Positions 1 through 8,942 of a stretch of 64,000 nucleotides of DNA are shown piece by piece; position 1 is the stretch's first letter; each line of letters opens with the position of its first letter. The position numbers were made by a program, and so were the translations under genes. The notes under the pieces were generated by a model. The model did no database searches and had not been told where the DNA came from. It worked only from the letters and a program-made list of their open reading frames with translations. Source of the stretch: Caballeronia sp. BR00000012568055 (GTDB lineage: Bacteria > Pseudomonadota > Gammaproteobacteria > Burkholderiales > Burkholderiaceae); the NCBI RefSeq assembly GCF_029439455.1, contig NZ_JAQFVG010000311.1, positions 89,460 to 153,459 of the forward strand. Direction: 5' to 3'.

Positions 1-3000
1 GCGCGAACAACGCGTCGATGTCTTCCTCCGAGAACTTCGCGATCTCGCCGGCATCTTCCGACAAGATCCCGGCTGCCAGCGCCGCCTTGCGCGCCTGCAT
101 CTCCAGAATCTTCTCTTCGATACTTCCCGCCGCGATCAGCTTGTAGACGAACACCGGCTTGTCCTGCCCGATCCGATGCGCCCGATCCGTCGCCTGATTT
201 TCCGCAGCGGGATTCCACCACGGATCGTAGTGAATGACGGTATCGGCGGCGGTGAGATTCAGGCCGACGCCGCCCGCCTTCAGGCTGATGAGAAACACCG
301 GCACTTCACCGGCCTGAAACTGCGTGACGGGCGTTTTGCGATCCGTCGTGTCGCCGGTCAAGGTCACGTAAGGCAGACCGGCTGTATCCAGCGCGTCGGC
401 GATGATCGCCAGCATGCCCGCGAACTGTGAAAACACCAGCACGCGCCGGCCTTCGTCGATCAGTTCCGGCAGCATATTCAGCAGCAATTCCAGCTTGGCT
501 GAAGGCGCGTTCGGCTTAGCGCTCGGGTTATCCGCCAGCTTCACGAGCGATGGATCGCAGCAGACCTGACGCAGCTTCAACAGCGCATCGAGCATCACAA
601 TATGGCTGCGCGCGAAGCCTTGTTCCGCGATGGCGTCGCGCACCTTCTGCTGCATCGACGCGCGCACGCTTTCGTACAGATCGCGCTGCGCGCCTTCGAG
701 TTCGACGCTTCGGATCACCGTGGTCTTCGGCGGCAATTCGCGCGCGACATCGTCCTTCCGGCGGCGCAGCACGAACGGGCGGATACGGCGCGCGAGCAGA
801 TCGCGGCGCGTGGTATCGCCGAGTTTTTCGATCGGCTTGCGCCAGCGGCTCGCGAAGTCCTTTTGCGAGCCGAGAAAGCCCGGCAGCAGAAAGTCGAACT
901 GCGACCAGAGTTCGCCGAGATGATTCTCCAGCGGCGTGCCCGTCAGACATAGCCGATGCCGCGCGCGCAACGTCCGAATGCTCGCCGCCGCCTTCGACGA
1001 CGCGTTCTTCACGTATTGCGCTTCATCGAGAATCAGCAGGTGATAGTCGTGCTGCGCGAGCGTTTCGTGATCGCGCCACAGCAGCGGATACGTCGTGACG
1101 ATGAGATCGTGCTCCGCAATCAGCGCAAAGCGTTCGTGACGCGACGGACCATGAAGATCGAGCAGTTTAAGTTCCGGCGCGAAACGCTGCGCTTCTTCCT
1201 GCCAGTTATGCACGAGCGACGTGGGCACGACGATCAGCGCCGGACGATCCAGCCGTCCCGCTTCCTTTTCGACCAGAATATGCGCGAGCGTCTGCACGGT
1301 TTTGCCGAGACCCATATCGTCGGCGAGCACGCCGGCGAGGTCGTGTTCGCGCAGGAACTGCATCCAGTTCAGGCCGTCGCGCTGATAGTCGCGCAATGTG
1401 GCTTGCAGCGTCTTCGGCGCATCGACCGGCGTCGGCGCGCTGATGCCGCGCAGCCGCCGCGCCAGATCGATCAGCGGCTGATCGCCGTGGAATTCCCAGC
1501 GCAGGCTTTCGTTGTGTTCGCTGCGTTCGGTAAGCCGCGCGGCGTCCAGCGCGGAAAGCTGCAAGGGCTCGGCTTTGCGCGCATCGAACAGATCGATCAG
1601 CGTGCGCACCACGGGCTTGAGGCGTTTGGCGAGAAACACAAGGCGCTTGCCGTTCTCGCCGCGAAATTCGAGCGATTCGTCATCGTCGATCGTGTCGATG
1701 CCGCCGTTCAGCCAGCGCGGATCGCGTTGGAACAGCAGGGTCAGCAGCGGCTCCAGCCGGAACGATTGCGCCTCGACGGTGAAGCCGAGTTCGAGATCGA
1801 ACCAGCCTTTATCGTTCGCGCGCGCGACGCCATCGATTGCTTCGACGGCGACGGTATCGAAACGCGAGTTGCCGGCAATATCGATTCGCCAGCCGCGCGC
1901 CGCCAATTCGGGAAGCATGTGTTCGAGGAAGTCCGGCCATATTTCCGGGTCGGAACTGAAGAACGCGCCCCGGAATTCGGGATTCGTGCGTTCGGCGGCC
2001 GATCTTGCGAACGTGTCCAGTCCCGCCCGCTCCAGTTCTTCGATGCACGTTAGTTCAAAGTCCGCGCGGCGTTTGACGTGCAGCATGCCTTCAGGCGTTT
2101 GTACCGGCGCGTCGGCGCTCGTCGCCACGACCAGCACGCCGTCGTAATCGAAGACGAGGCGGGCGACATCCAGTTCGACGGCGCGCGCATTCAGGCGGCG
2201 CGGCGCACCGAGTTCGAGGGTATCGAGTACGAGCACCGGCTTGGGCGTCGCGTCGATAATCTGCACGTCGGCGTTATCGATTGGCGGCGCGGGCAGTGAA
2301 GGTGCGAATTCAGCGAGCGAGGCGCGCACAACGGCGGCTTCATTGGGTGAGAGCGGCGGCATTTCCAGATAGCTTGAGATGAGTTCGTCGGGAACGGGCG
2401 CGTCGATGCGCCCGGTTTCGTTGGTGAACATATCGACATACCACAGGGGTTCGGTCGGCAGAATGGCGTGCGATGGCGGCTCCGTTTCCAGTACCGGAAA
2501 GACCATGTCGTCGCCGACGATCGCCCATTCGATCGCGCCAGGACGGTTCGCGGCTTCGTGCAAGGGATGATCGAAATGCGGCGAACGTGGTTCGGGCGCG
2601 TAGTAGAGGCGGCCGGTGGCGAGCAACATCGCCCAGAGCGACGCGCCTTTTTTGCCCTCCAGAAGAAAACCGCCGCCCACCGGACTGCGCATGTTTCGCA
2701 GGCCGCGAAGGATCGCGTCATCGTCACGCGTGATGAACTTCGCCGGGTTGTTCATCACGTTGAAATTCGGCTGGTAGCGGTCGATTGCAGCGATCGCGCC
2801 GTCCTTGTTGAGTCGCACCTTGAAGATATGCAATTCGAAAAGCGACATCTCGGAAGGCACGACCGTGAGCGCATAAAGCAGACGATGGATCACACTGCTC
2901 GCAGTCTTCGCGTCTCGCGCATGCGTCTGCTGCACGTTCGCGCGAAACCGCCTCAGCCATTGCTCGATTTCCAGCCGCACGCCGCTGTGCGCCGCGCGCG

Positions 3001-3280
3001 CTTCATAATCCAGATACGCCAGCAGCACAGCGGCGACATGCTTGCATTGATAGCCGACCGGACAGCTGCATGAACCGTATACCGGTGTTCTGCCCAGAGA
3101 GATTTCAACGCGATACGGCTCGGGCTGTGTGCCGTTCACATCGGCGTACAGAAGGGAGTCGTACAGCCTGAAATTCGATACCGCGCCGACATAGCCGAGC
3201 GCGCGTTCGAAGGTTTTGCCGCCGACCCATTGAGCGATGTGCTCACGGGTGAAGCTGATGGGTTTCAATGCAGAACTCAT
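1..3280 (-). CDS. SNF2/SWI2-family DEAD/DEAH-box helicase with SWIM zinc finger (C-terminus cut by window edge)
   Basis: Reading the minus strand from ATG at 3280 gives an uninterrupted frame to the window edge (about 1,093 residues; the stop is outside). Near residues 68-82 there is a SWIM zinc finger of the C-x-C...C-x-H type (CSCPVGYQCKH). The helicase core follows: Walker A DDMGLGKT near residue 655, DEAQ box near 750, and a C-terminal helicase lobe with VFSQFAGML near 945 and the Q-x-x-D-R-A-H-R-I-G-Q motif. Bacterial SNF2 proteins are ATP-driven DNA translocases; the specific target is unknown. The start overlaps the pncC stop by 4 bases (ATGA), implying translational coupling and one leftward transcript with thiL, pgpA and pncC. 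The visible end (EEDIDALFA) looks very close to the natural C-terminus. Confidence 0.93.
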   Translation of the reverse strand, partial: MSSALKPISFTREHIAQWVGGKTFERALGYVGAVSNFRLYDSLLYADVNGTQPEPYRVEISLGRTPVYGSCSCPVGYQCKHVAAVLLAYLDYEARAAHSGVRLEIEQWLRRFRANVQQTHARDAKTASSVIHRLLYALTVVPSEMSLFELHIFKVRLNKDGAIAAIDRYQPNFNVMNNPAKFITRDDDAILRGLRNMRSPVGGGFLLEGKKGASLWAMLLATGRLYYAPEPRSPHFDHPLHEAANRPGAIEWAIVGDDMVFPVLETEPPSHAILPTEPLWYVDMFTNETGRIDAPVPDELISSYLEMPPLSPNEAAVVRASLAEFAPSLPAPPIDNADVQIIDATPKPVLVLDTLELGAPRRLNARAVELDVARLVFDYDGVLVVATSADAPVQTPEGMLHVKRRADFELTCIEELERAGLDTFARSAAERTNPEFRGAFFSSDPEIWPDFLEHMLPELAARGWRIDIAGNSRFDTVAVEAIDGVARANDKGWFDLELGFTVEAQSFRLEPLLTLLFQRDPRWLNGGIDTIDDDESLEFRGENGKRLVFLAKRLKPVVRTLIDLFDARKAEPLQLSALDAARLTERSEHNESLRWEFHGDQPLIDLARRLRGISAPTPVDAPKTLQATLRDYQRDGLNWMQFLREHDLAGVLADDMGLGKTVQTLAHILVEKEAGRLDRPALIVVPTSLVHNWQEEAQRFAPELKLLDLHGPSRHERFALIAEHDLIVTTYPLLWRDHETLAQHDYHLLILDEAQYVKNASSKAAASIRTLRARHRLCLTGTPLENHLGELWSQFDFLLPGFLGSQKDFASRWRKPIEKLGDTTRRDLLARRIRPFVLRRRKDDVARELPPKTTVIRSVELEGAQRDLYESVRASMQQKVRDAIAEQGFARSHIVMLDALLKLRQVCCDPSLVKLADNPSAKPNAPSAKLELLLNMLPELIDEGRRVLVFSQFAGMLAIIADALDTAGLPYVTLTGDTTDRKTPVTQFQAGEVPVFLISLKAGGVGLNLTAADTVIHYDPWWNPAAENQATDRAHRIGQDKPVFVYKLIAAGSIEEKILEMQARKAALAAGILSEDAGEIAKFSEEDIDALFA

Positions 3281-3801
3281 TCTTTGTCGGCGCTTCTCGA
3301 CCAACGCTCGCGCTGTTCGAGAAACTCCAGCAACTTCCTCAACGCGTGCGCCGCCGCCTGCGTGCGGACCTGCTCACGGTCGCCTTTGAAGTGCGTCGTT
3401 TCGACGGACGTGCTCAACCGATTGCTCCACGCGAAGCACACGGTTCCGACCGGCTTCGCTTCACTGCCGCCCGCCGGTCCCGCGACACCCGTAATCGACA
3501 CCGACACTTGCGCGCGGCTGTTGCGCAGCGCGCCTTCGGCCATCGCTTTTGCGACGGGTTCGCTGACCGCGCCGTGCTGCTCGATCATCGCGGCGGGCAC
3601 GCCGATCATCTCGGTCTTCGCCAGATTCGAATACGTGACGAAGCCGCGTTCGAACCACGCGCTGCTGCCGGAAATATCGGTGATCGCGGCCGCGACCATG
3701 CCGCCCGTGCACGATTCGGCGGTGGCGAGCATCAGCCGGTCGGCGTGCAGCTTGTTGCCCACTTTGATCGCAAGTTGATGGACGACGGTATCGGTCGGCA
3801 T
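3277..3801 (-). CDS. pncC: Nicotinamide-nucleotide amidohydrolase PncC (CinA C-terminal domain protein)
   Basis: 174 residues when started at ATG 3801 (MPTDTVV), which has a GAGAAA-like ribosome site just upstream. An upstream ATG at 3846 would add 15 residues and overlap pgpA, and is less likely. The protein carries the CinA-C signature (TAESCTGGMVAAAIT, residues about 26-40, and SITGVAGPAGGS near 103-114) and is the stand-alone length of the family, without the N-terminal MoeA-like half. The family hydrolyses nicotinamide mononucleotide to nicotinate mononucleotide in pyridine nucleotide recycling. It lies between pgpA and the helicase, overlapping the latter by 4 bases. Confidence 0.93.
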   Translation of the reverse strand: MPTDTVVHQLAIKVGNKLHADRLMLATAESCTGGMVAAAITDISGSSAWFERGFVTYSNLAKTEMIGVPAAMIEQHGAVSEPVAKAMAEGALRNSRAQVSVSITGVAGPAGGSEAKPVGTVCFAWSNRLSTSVETTHFKGDREQVRTQAAAHALRKLLEFLEQRERWSRSADKE

Positions 3802-3827
3802 GGTTTTTCTCGATGGATAGTCGATGG

Positions 3828-4361
3828 TCAGATGGTCATGCGCCACAGCGCGATCACGAGCAGCGAGAAAAATGCCGCGACGAGATCATCGAACATGATG
3901 CCGAAGCCGCCTTTCAAACGGCGGTCGAAATAGCGGATGGGCGGCGGTTTCACCATATCGAAGAAACGGAACACGATGAACGCCCACAGTTGCCCGGTGA
4001 ACGTGGCGGGCGTGACCAATAGCAGCACCAGCCAGAACGCCACGATTTCATCCCACACGATCGCCGATGGATCGTCCACGCCCATTTTCTTCGCGGTGTA
4101 ATCCGTGATCCAGATTCCGGCGATGAAACCGACCGCGATCAGCGCGCCCCATTCCGCCACCGTCAAATGCGGATTCAGCACGACGAACGACAGCCAGCCG
4201 AATAACGTACCGATGGTTCCCGGCACGACAGGCGACAGCCCACTGCCGAATCCCAGCGAAACGATATGCAGCGGATGGTCGAGCATGAAGCGCGCGGTCG
4301 CGCGGCGCGGCTTGCGGCCCGGTGGAGGGGAATTGCCCGTGAGAGCGGGGTCAGTCTGCAT
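3828..4361 (-). CDS. pgpA: Phosphatidylglycerophosphatase A
   Basis: 177 residues. The conserved PgpA blocks are present: FGSGLSPVVPGTIGTL near residue 37, DDPSAIVWDEIVAFW near 96, and FRFFDMVKPPP...GGFGIMFDD near 131-160. At least three hydrophobic membrane segments are visible, and the protein ends ALWRMTI. It removes the phosphate from phosphatidylglycerophosphate to give phosphatidylglycerol at the inner membrane. Its start lies 11 bases inside the 3' end of thiL, so the pair is translationally coupled. The thiL-pgpA-pncC order is common in beta-proteobacteria. Confidence 0.95.
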   Translation of the reverse strand: MQTDPALTGNSPPPGRKPRRATARFMLDHPLHIVSLGFGSGLSPVVPGTIGTLFGWLSFVVLNPHLTVAEWGALIAVGFIAGIWITDYTAKKMGVDDPSAIVWDEIVAFWLVLLLVTPATFTGQLWAFIVFRFFDMVKPPPIRYFDRRLKGGFGIMFDDLVAAFFSLLVIALWRMTI

Positions 4362-5349
4362 GAAAGTGATCGAAGCCTTGCAACGTCAGGGAAAGCGGCG
4401 CGCCGTTTTTATCGCGCCAGGCGATGGACGGCGCGTCTGTCCCTTTGATTGTACCGATGCGCGTAACCGGCACGCCCACGCGCGCGGCAATCTCCGCGAG
4501 CGTGTCGCGTGCGGAAACGGGCGCGGTGAAGCAGAGTTCGTAATCGTCGCCACCGGCGAGCGTGCATTGGCGGCGCGCAGCTTCCGGCAGCGTGCACAGC
4601 GATGCGGAACACGGCACGGCGTCTGCATCGACGATGGCGGTGACGTTCGAGCGGCGCAGGATGTGCATGAGATCGCCTGCTAATCCATCGGAGATATCGA
4701 GCGCCGCGTGCGCGACGCCGCGCAGCGCCTGACCAAGCGCGACGCGCGGTTCCGGGCGTTCCAACGCGCGTTTCCAGTTCGATGCGCTCGCTTCGTCGGG
4801 CGCTTGCCACTCGCCGCGAATCGCGCCGAGCCCCGCGCGGGCATCGCCGAGTGTGCCGGATACGTAGATGTCGTCGCCATCGCGTGCGGCATCGCGTCGC
4901 AGGGCTTCGCCCTGAGGCACATCGCCGAACACGGTGATGCAAATGTTCAGCGGTCCGCCCGTCGTATCGCCACCGACGAGCGCGCAATCGTGGCGCTGCG
5001 CGAGATCGAAGAGACCGTTGCTGAACGCTTCGAGCCACGCTTCGTCAGCGCGCGGCAGGGCGATCGCCAGCGTGAACGCGTGCGGCTTCGCGCCCATCGC
5101 GGCCAAATCCGACAAATTCACCGCGAGCGATTTGTGACCGAGCGCGTACGGATCGACATCGGGGAAAAAGTGGCGGCCTTCCACCAGCATGTCCGTCGAT
5201 ATGGCGAGCTGATGCCCGGCAGGCGGCGCAATCAGCGCGCAATCATCGCCGATACCGAGCGGCATCGCGGCTTCGTCCGTGTGGCGAGGCGAGGGCGCGG
5301 CGGCGCGGCGGGCGAAGAATCGGTCGATAAGTGAAAACTCGGAAAGCAT
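4351..5349 (-). CDS. thiL: Thiamine-monophosphate kinase
   Basis: 332 residues from ATG 5349 (MLSEFSLIDRFF), the usual ThiL beginning; the frame stays open 45 residues further upstream, but that extension has no family character. The ATP/Mg binding segment LGIGDDCALI is near residue 30, followed by an aminoimidazole-ribonucleotide-synthase-like fold with VGGDTTGGP near 120 and LDISDGLAGDL near 220. It phosphorylates thiamine monophosphate to thiamine pyrophosphate, the last step of the pathway. It is the first gene of the leftward set and diverges from maeB; no TPP riboswitch was seen in the 240 bases between them. Confidence 0.95.
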   Translation of the reverse strand: MLSEFSLIDRFFARRAAAPSPRHTDEAAMPLGIGDDCALIAPPAGHQLAISTDMLVEGRHFFPDVDPYALGHKSLAVNLSDLAAMGAKPHAFTLAIALPRADEAWLEAFSNGLFDLAQRHDCALVGGDTTGGPLNICITVFGDVPQGEALRRDAARDGDDIYVSGTLGDARAGLGAIRGEWQAPDEASASNWKRALERPEPRVALGQALRGVAHAALDISDGLAGDLMHILRRSNVTAIVDADAVPCSASLCTLPEAARRQCTLAGGDDYELCFTAPVSARDTLAEIAARVGVPVTRIGTIKGTDAPSIAWRDKNGAPLSLTLQGFDHFHAD

Positions 5350-5589
5350 CGTGGGTGTTGATAAGGATTGTTGCGCTGCAAGATGGAAAGCTGCGGCCCG
5401 GAAAAGCCCGCCCTGTATCCCAAAAAAGAAGTCTGACACGCTGTCAGCCTTGTTCCATCGGGCGATCAGGCGTTTTTCAGTCACGGCACTTGTAGCCTAA
5501 ATGCGTGGAGCAGTGTCCGAAACCGCAACTGAATGGCGCTACAATGCGTCCGAAGTTCCATTCTAAATCCCGCTCTCTCTGCCCGCCTT

Positions 5590-7890
5590 ATGACCACTCC
5601 CGCCGACGCGAACACCAAGCTGCGCGAAGCAGCGCTCGACTATCACGAATTTCCCACGCCGGGAAAAATCGCGATTGCTCCGACCAAGCAGATGATCAAC
5701 CAGCGCGACCTTGCCCTCGCTTACTCGCCGGGCGTGGCCTTCGCGTGTGAAGCGATCGTCGAAGATCCGCTGAACGCGGCGCGTTTCACCGCGCGCAGCA
5801 ATCTGGTGGGCGTCGTGTCGAACGGCACGGCGGTGTTGGGCCTGGGCAATATCGGGCCGCTCGCGTCGAAGCCGGTGATGGAAGGCAAGGCCGTGCTGTT
5901 CAAGAAGTTCGCGGGCATCGACGTGTTCGATATCGAGCTGAACGAAACCGACCCGCACAAGCTCGTCGACGTGATCGCAGCGCTGGAGCCGACTTTCGGC
6001 GGCATCAATCTGGAAGACATTAAAGCGCCGGATTGTTTCATCGTCGAACGGGAAGCGCGCAAGCGCATGAAGATTCCCGTTTTCCATGATGACCAGCACG
6101 GCACGGCCATCGTCGTGGCGGCGGCCGTCACCAATGGTCTGAAGGTGGTCGGCAAGAGCATCGGCGAAGTGAAGCTGGTGGCGTCCGGCGCGGGCGCGGC
6201 GGCGCTGGCCTGCCTGAACTTGCTCGTCGATCTCGGCATGAAGCGCGAGAACATTTTCGTGACCGATCTGGCCGGCGTGGTCTACAAGGGCCGTACCGAA
6301 CTGATGGACCCGGACAAGGAACTGTTCGCCCGCGAAACCAGCGCGCGCACGCTCGCCGAAGTGATGGAAGGCGCGGACGTGTTCCTCGGTTTGTCGGCTG
6401 GCGGCGTGCTCAAGCAGGACATGGTCAAGCAGATGGCCGCGAAGCCGCTGATTCTCGCGCTCGCCAATCCGACGCCGGAGATTCTGCCGGAACTCGCGCT
6501 CGAAGTGCGTCCGGACGCGGTGCTGTCCACGGGCCGCACGGATTATCCGAATCAGGTCAACAACGTTCTCTGCTTCCCGTTCATCTTCCGCGGCGCGCTG
6601 GATGTCGGCGCGACGGTCATCACGAAGGAAATGGAAATCGCGGCGGTGAACGCGATTGCCGAACTCGCGCGTCAGGAACAAAGCGATATCGTCGCGACGG
6701 CGTACGGCATTCAGGATTTGTCGTTCGGTCCGGAATATCTGATTCCGAAGCCGTTCGATCCGCGTCTGATCGTCAAGATCGCGCCCGCCGTGGCCAAGGC
6801 CGCGATGGATTGCGGCGTGGCGACGCGTCCGATCGAAGATATGGATGCGTACACGCAGCACTTGCAGCAGTTCGTCTATCACAGCGGCACGACGATGAAG
6901 CCGATCTTCCAACTCGCGCGCGGCGTGGAGGCGGACAAGAAGCGCATCGTGTTTGCGGAAGGCGAAGAAGAGCGCGTGCTGCGCGCGGTGCAGATTGCCG
7001 TCGATGAAAAAATCGCCAAGCCGATTCTGATCGGCCGTCCGGCGGTCATCGCGCAACGTATTCAGAAATTCGGCCTGCGTCTGAACCCCGGCACGGATTT
7101 CACCGTCGTCGATACCGACCACGACGAGCGTTATCGCGATTTCTGGAAGACGTACGCGAAGATGATGGCGCGCAAGGGCCTCAGCGAGCAGATGGCCAAG
7201 CTGGAAATGCGCCGCCGCACCACGCTGATCGGCGCGATGCTGGTGGAAAAGGGCGAAGCCGACGGCATGATCTGCGGCACGGTGAGCACGACGCATCGGC
7301 ATTTGCACTTTATCGATCAGGTGATCGGCAAGAAGGAAGGCGCGAAGGTGTATGCAGCGATGAACGCGCTGGTACTGCCGGGCCGCCAGATTTTCCTGGT
7401 CGATACGCACGTCAACGTCGATCCGACGCCCGAGCAGCTCGCGGAAATTACCATCATGGCGGCGGAAGAAGTGCGCCGCTTCGGTATCGAGCCGAAGATC
7501 GCGCTGCTGTCGCATTCGAACTTCGGCACGAGCAACGCGCCGACCGCGCAGAAGATGCGCGACGTGCTGGCGATCCTGAAGGAACGCGCGCCTGAGCTTC
7601 ACGTCGATGGCGAAATGCACGGCGACGTGGCGCTGGATGCGCGTCTGCGTAAGGAAGTGCTGCCCGAATCCACGCTCGAAGGCGATGCCAACCTGCTGAT
7701 CCTGCCGAACATCGATGCGGCGAATATCTCTTACAACCTGCTCAAAACCGCAGCGGGCAACAACATCGCGATCGGGCCGATTCTGCTGGGCGCAGCGAAG
7801 CCGGTGCATGTGCTGACGGCATCGGCTACGGTGCGGCGTATCGTCAATATGACGGCGTTGCTGGTGGCGGATGCATCCGCAGCGCGATAA
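5590..7890 (+). CDS. maeB: NADP-dependent malic enzyme with C-terminal phosphotransacetylase-like domain
   Basis: 766 residues from ATG 5590 ([10 protein letters not shown]); an in-frame ATG at 5533 is upstream but its 19 residues look non-coding. The N-terminal half is malic enzyme ([12 protein letters not shown] near residue 45, [11 protein letters not shown] near 165, and an NAD(P)-binding segment [12 protein letters not shown] near 195). From about residue 435 to the end it matches the phosphate acetyl/butyryltransferase fold, which in MaeB is regulatory rather than catalytic. It converts malate to pyruvate and CO2, supplying NADPH. It stands alone, diverges from thiL, and is closed by a strong terminator. 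Confidence 0.96.
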   Translation: MTTPADANTKLREAALDYHEFPTPGKIAIAPTKQMINQRDLALAYSPGVAFACEAIVEDPLNAARFTARSNLVGVVSNGTAVLGLGNIGPLASKPVMEGKAVLFKKFAGIDVFDIELNETDPHKLVDVIAALEPTFGGINLEDIKAPDCFIVEREARKRMKIPVFHDDQHGTAIVVAAAVTNGLKVVGKSIGEVKLVASGAGAAALACLNLLVDLGMKRENIFVTDLAGVVYKGRTELMDPDKELFARETSARTLAEVMEGADVFLGLSAGGVLKQDMVKQMAAKPLILALANPTPEILPELALEVRPDAVLSTGRTDYPNQVNNVLCFPFIFRGALDVGATVITKEMEIAAVNAIAELARQEQSDIVATAYGIQDLSFGPEYLIPKPFDPRLIVKIAPAVAKAAMDCGVATRPIEDMDAYTQHLQQFVYHSGTTMKPIFQLARGVEADKKRIVFAEGEEERVLRAVQIAVDEKIAKPILIGRPAVIAQRIQKFGLRLNPGTDFTVVDTDHDERYRDFWKTYAKMMARKGLSEQMAKLEMRRRTTLIGAMLVEKGEADGMICGTVSTTHRHLHFIDQVIGKKEGAKVYAAMNALVLPGRQIFLVDTHVNVDPTPEQLAEITIMAAEEVRRFGIEPKIALLSHSNFGTSNAPTAQKMRDVLAILKERAPELHVDGEMHGDVALDARLRKEVLPESTLEGDANLLILPNIDAANISYNLLKTAAGNNIAIGPILLGAAKPVHVLTASATVRRIVNMTALLVADASAAR

Positions 7891-8236
7891 AGGCACGCGC
7901 CAGGCGCGCGAGTCGTAACGTCGATACAAGGCCCGATCCATCCGATCGGGCCTTTTGTTTTTGATCCCGACCATTTGCCGATGCAACGCGCATCGGCAAT
8001 CTCCGCGCGTGCGCTTTCCGGGCGCAGCCGCCGTTTCAAAATTCGAAACATTTTGTTTGCGCCGCGTTCTCGCGTATTCACCGTTCTCTTATATTCCTCG
8101 CCGCCCTAAGCGCTCACTATTCGTGAGTGCGGCGCTTCCGGCCGGCGTATCGCCTGTTCGGCTTTCAGAGCATTCGAATCGATTGAACCGTTGCCGGAAT
8201 CGCGCCAAAGCAAACCTGTACCTTTGGAGAATGGAA
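7891..8236. other. Intergenic region between maeB and the NTF2-like gene
   Basis: 346 bases. Apart from the maeB terminator at 7928-7962 and the ribosome binding site for the next gene (GGAGA at 8226-8230), I see no coding or structured element. The sequence is less GC-rich around 8040-8130 and presumably holds the downstream promoter. Confidence 0.5.
7928..7962 (+). terminator. Intrinsic terminator of maeB
   Basis: An 11-bp perfect stem (AAGGCCCGATC / GATCGGGCCTT, loop CATCC) is followed by TTGTTTTT, 37 bases after the maeB stop. Confidence 0.9.
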
Positions 8237-8647
8237 ATGAAACTTCGCGCTTATCTGCTCGGTTTAGTGGTGGCGCTCGCCACGCTTCACCAGCCCGTCA
8301 TGGCCCAACCGACAGACGAAGCCACCCTGCTTCATCTCGAACAAGTGTGGATCGACGCAAGCAAGACGCGTGACTTCGCTGCGGTCGATGCCTTGATCGA
8401 TGATTCCTATGTAGCGGACACGCCTGACGGCAAGCAATTCAAAAAAGACATGCTTAACTTCCCGGCAGCCAGTCCGACGCAGCAACTCGAAGGAATGTCC
8501 GTCAAGGTGGACGGTGATCGGGCTTCGGTATCCGGCACCAACACGGTGACGTTTCCAAACGGCTCGCGCATCAAACTGTCTTTTGTCGATAATTTCGCGC
8601 GGAAAAACGGTCAGTGGCGCATTGTGTCGTCATTCGTGACTAAATAA
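8237..8647 (+). CDS. Small exported NTF2-like (SnoaL/DUF4440-type) protein
   Basis: 136 residues. Two ATGs lie close together (8231 and 8237); 8237 (MKLRAYLL) is better spaced from GGAGA. A signal peptide is clear: MKLR followed by a hydrophobic stretch ending VMA, with cleavage likely before QPTDEAT. The mature part (EATLLHLEQVWIDASKTRD...DDSYVADTPDG...FVDNFARKNGQWRIVSSFVTK) matches the alpha+beta cone pattern of DUF4440/SnoaL proteins. Such proteins are ligand-binding or of unknown role, and no active site can be assigned. The gene is isolated, flanked by terminators on both sides. Confidence 0.8.
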   Translation: MKLRAYLLGLVVALATLHQPVMAQPTDEATLLHLEQVWIDASKTRDFAAVDALIDDSYVADTPDGKQFKKDMLNFPAASPTQQLEGMSVKVDGDRASVSGTNTVTFPNGSRIKLSFVDNFARKNGQWRIVSSFVTK

Positions 8648-8719
8648 CCTTTCTATTATTTAAGGTGTCCGAAGGCTGGTTCGAACCGCCTTCGCCACGG
8701 CATCGGCTTGCTATTTCGC

Positions 8720-8758
8720 GGCGTGGCTTCTCATCAAGAGTCATGCCGTTTTTTTATT
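8720..8758 (+). terminator. Probable intrinsic terminator after the NTF2-like gene
   Basis: An imperfect hairpin (GGCGTGGCTTCT with AGAGTCATGCC, containing G-T pairs and one bulge) is followed by GTTTTTTTATT. Another perfect stem-loop without a T-run lies just before it at 8670-8694. Confidence 0.65.
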
Positions 8759-8942
8759 GCGTCCGATCTTTCGGATTCTCAAGAATTCGCCCTAGTCTGA
8801 TGTTCCCTTACAGCCGTCTTTTTTAATATTTCGAGATTGGATGCGCGGCTGGTGTTTTTGGCTGCTTTTGACTGCATCGGGCAGCGAGCAGCAAGTAATG
8901 CATGCGCTGTCCCCAGGAATTGCAACGGAGAGATACAGAAAC

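Noticed and set aside
5350-5589. Thiamine pyrophosphate riboswitch ahead of thiL
   Set aside because: No THI-box-like conserved segments or paired arms were found in the divergent region.
8670-8694. tRNA T-arm-like hairpin (GGTTCGAACC inside a perfect stem)
   Set aside because: No acceptor, D-arm or anticodon arm can be found around it; it is just a stem-loop ahead of the terminator at 8720.
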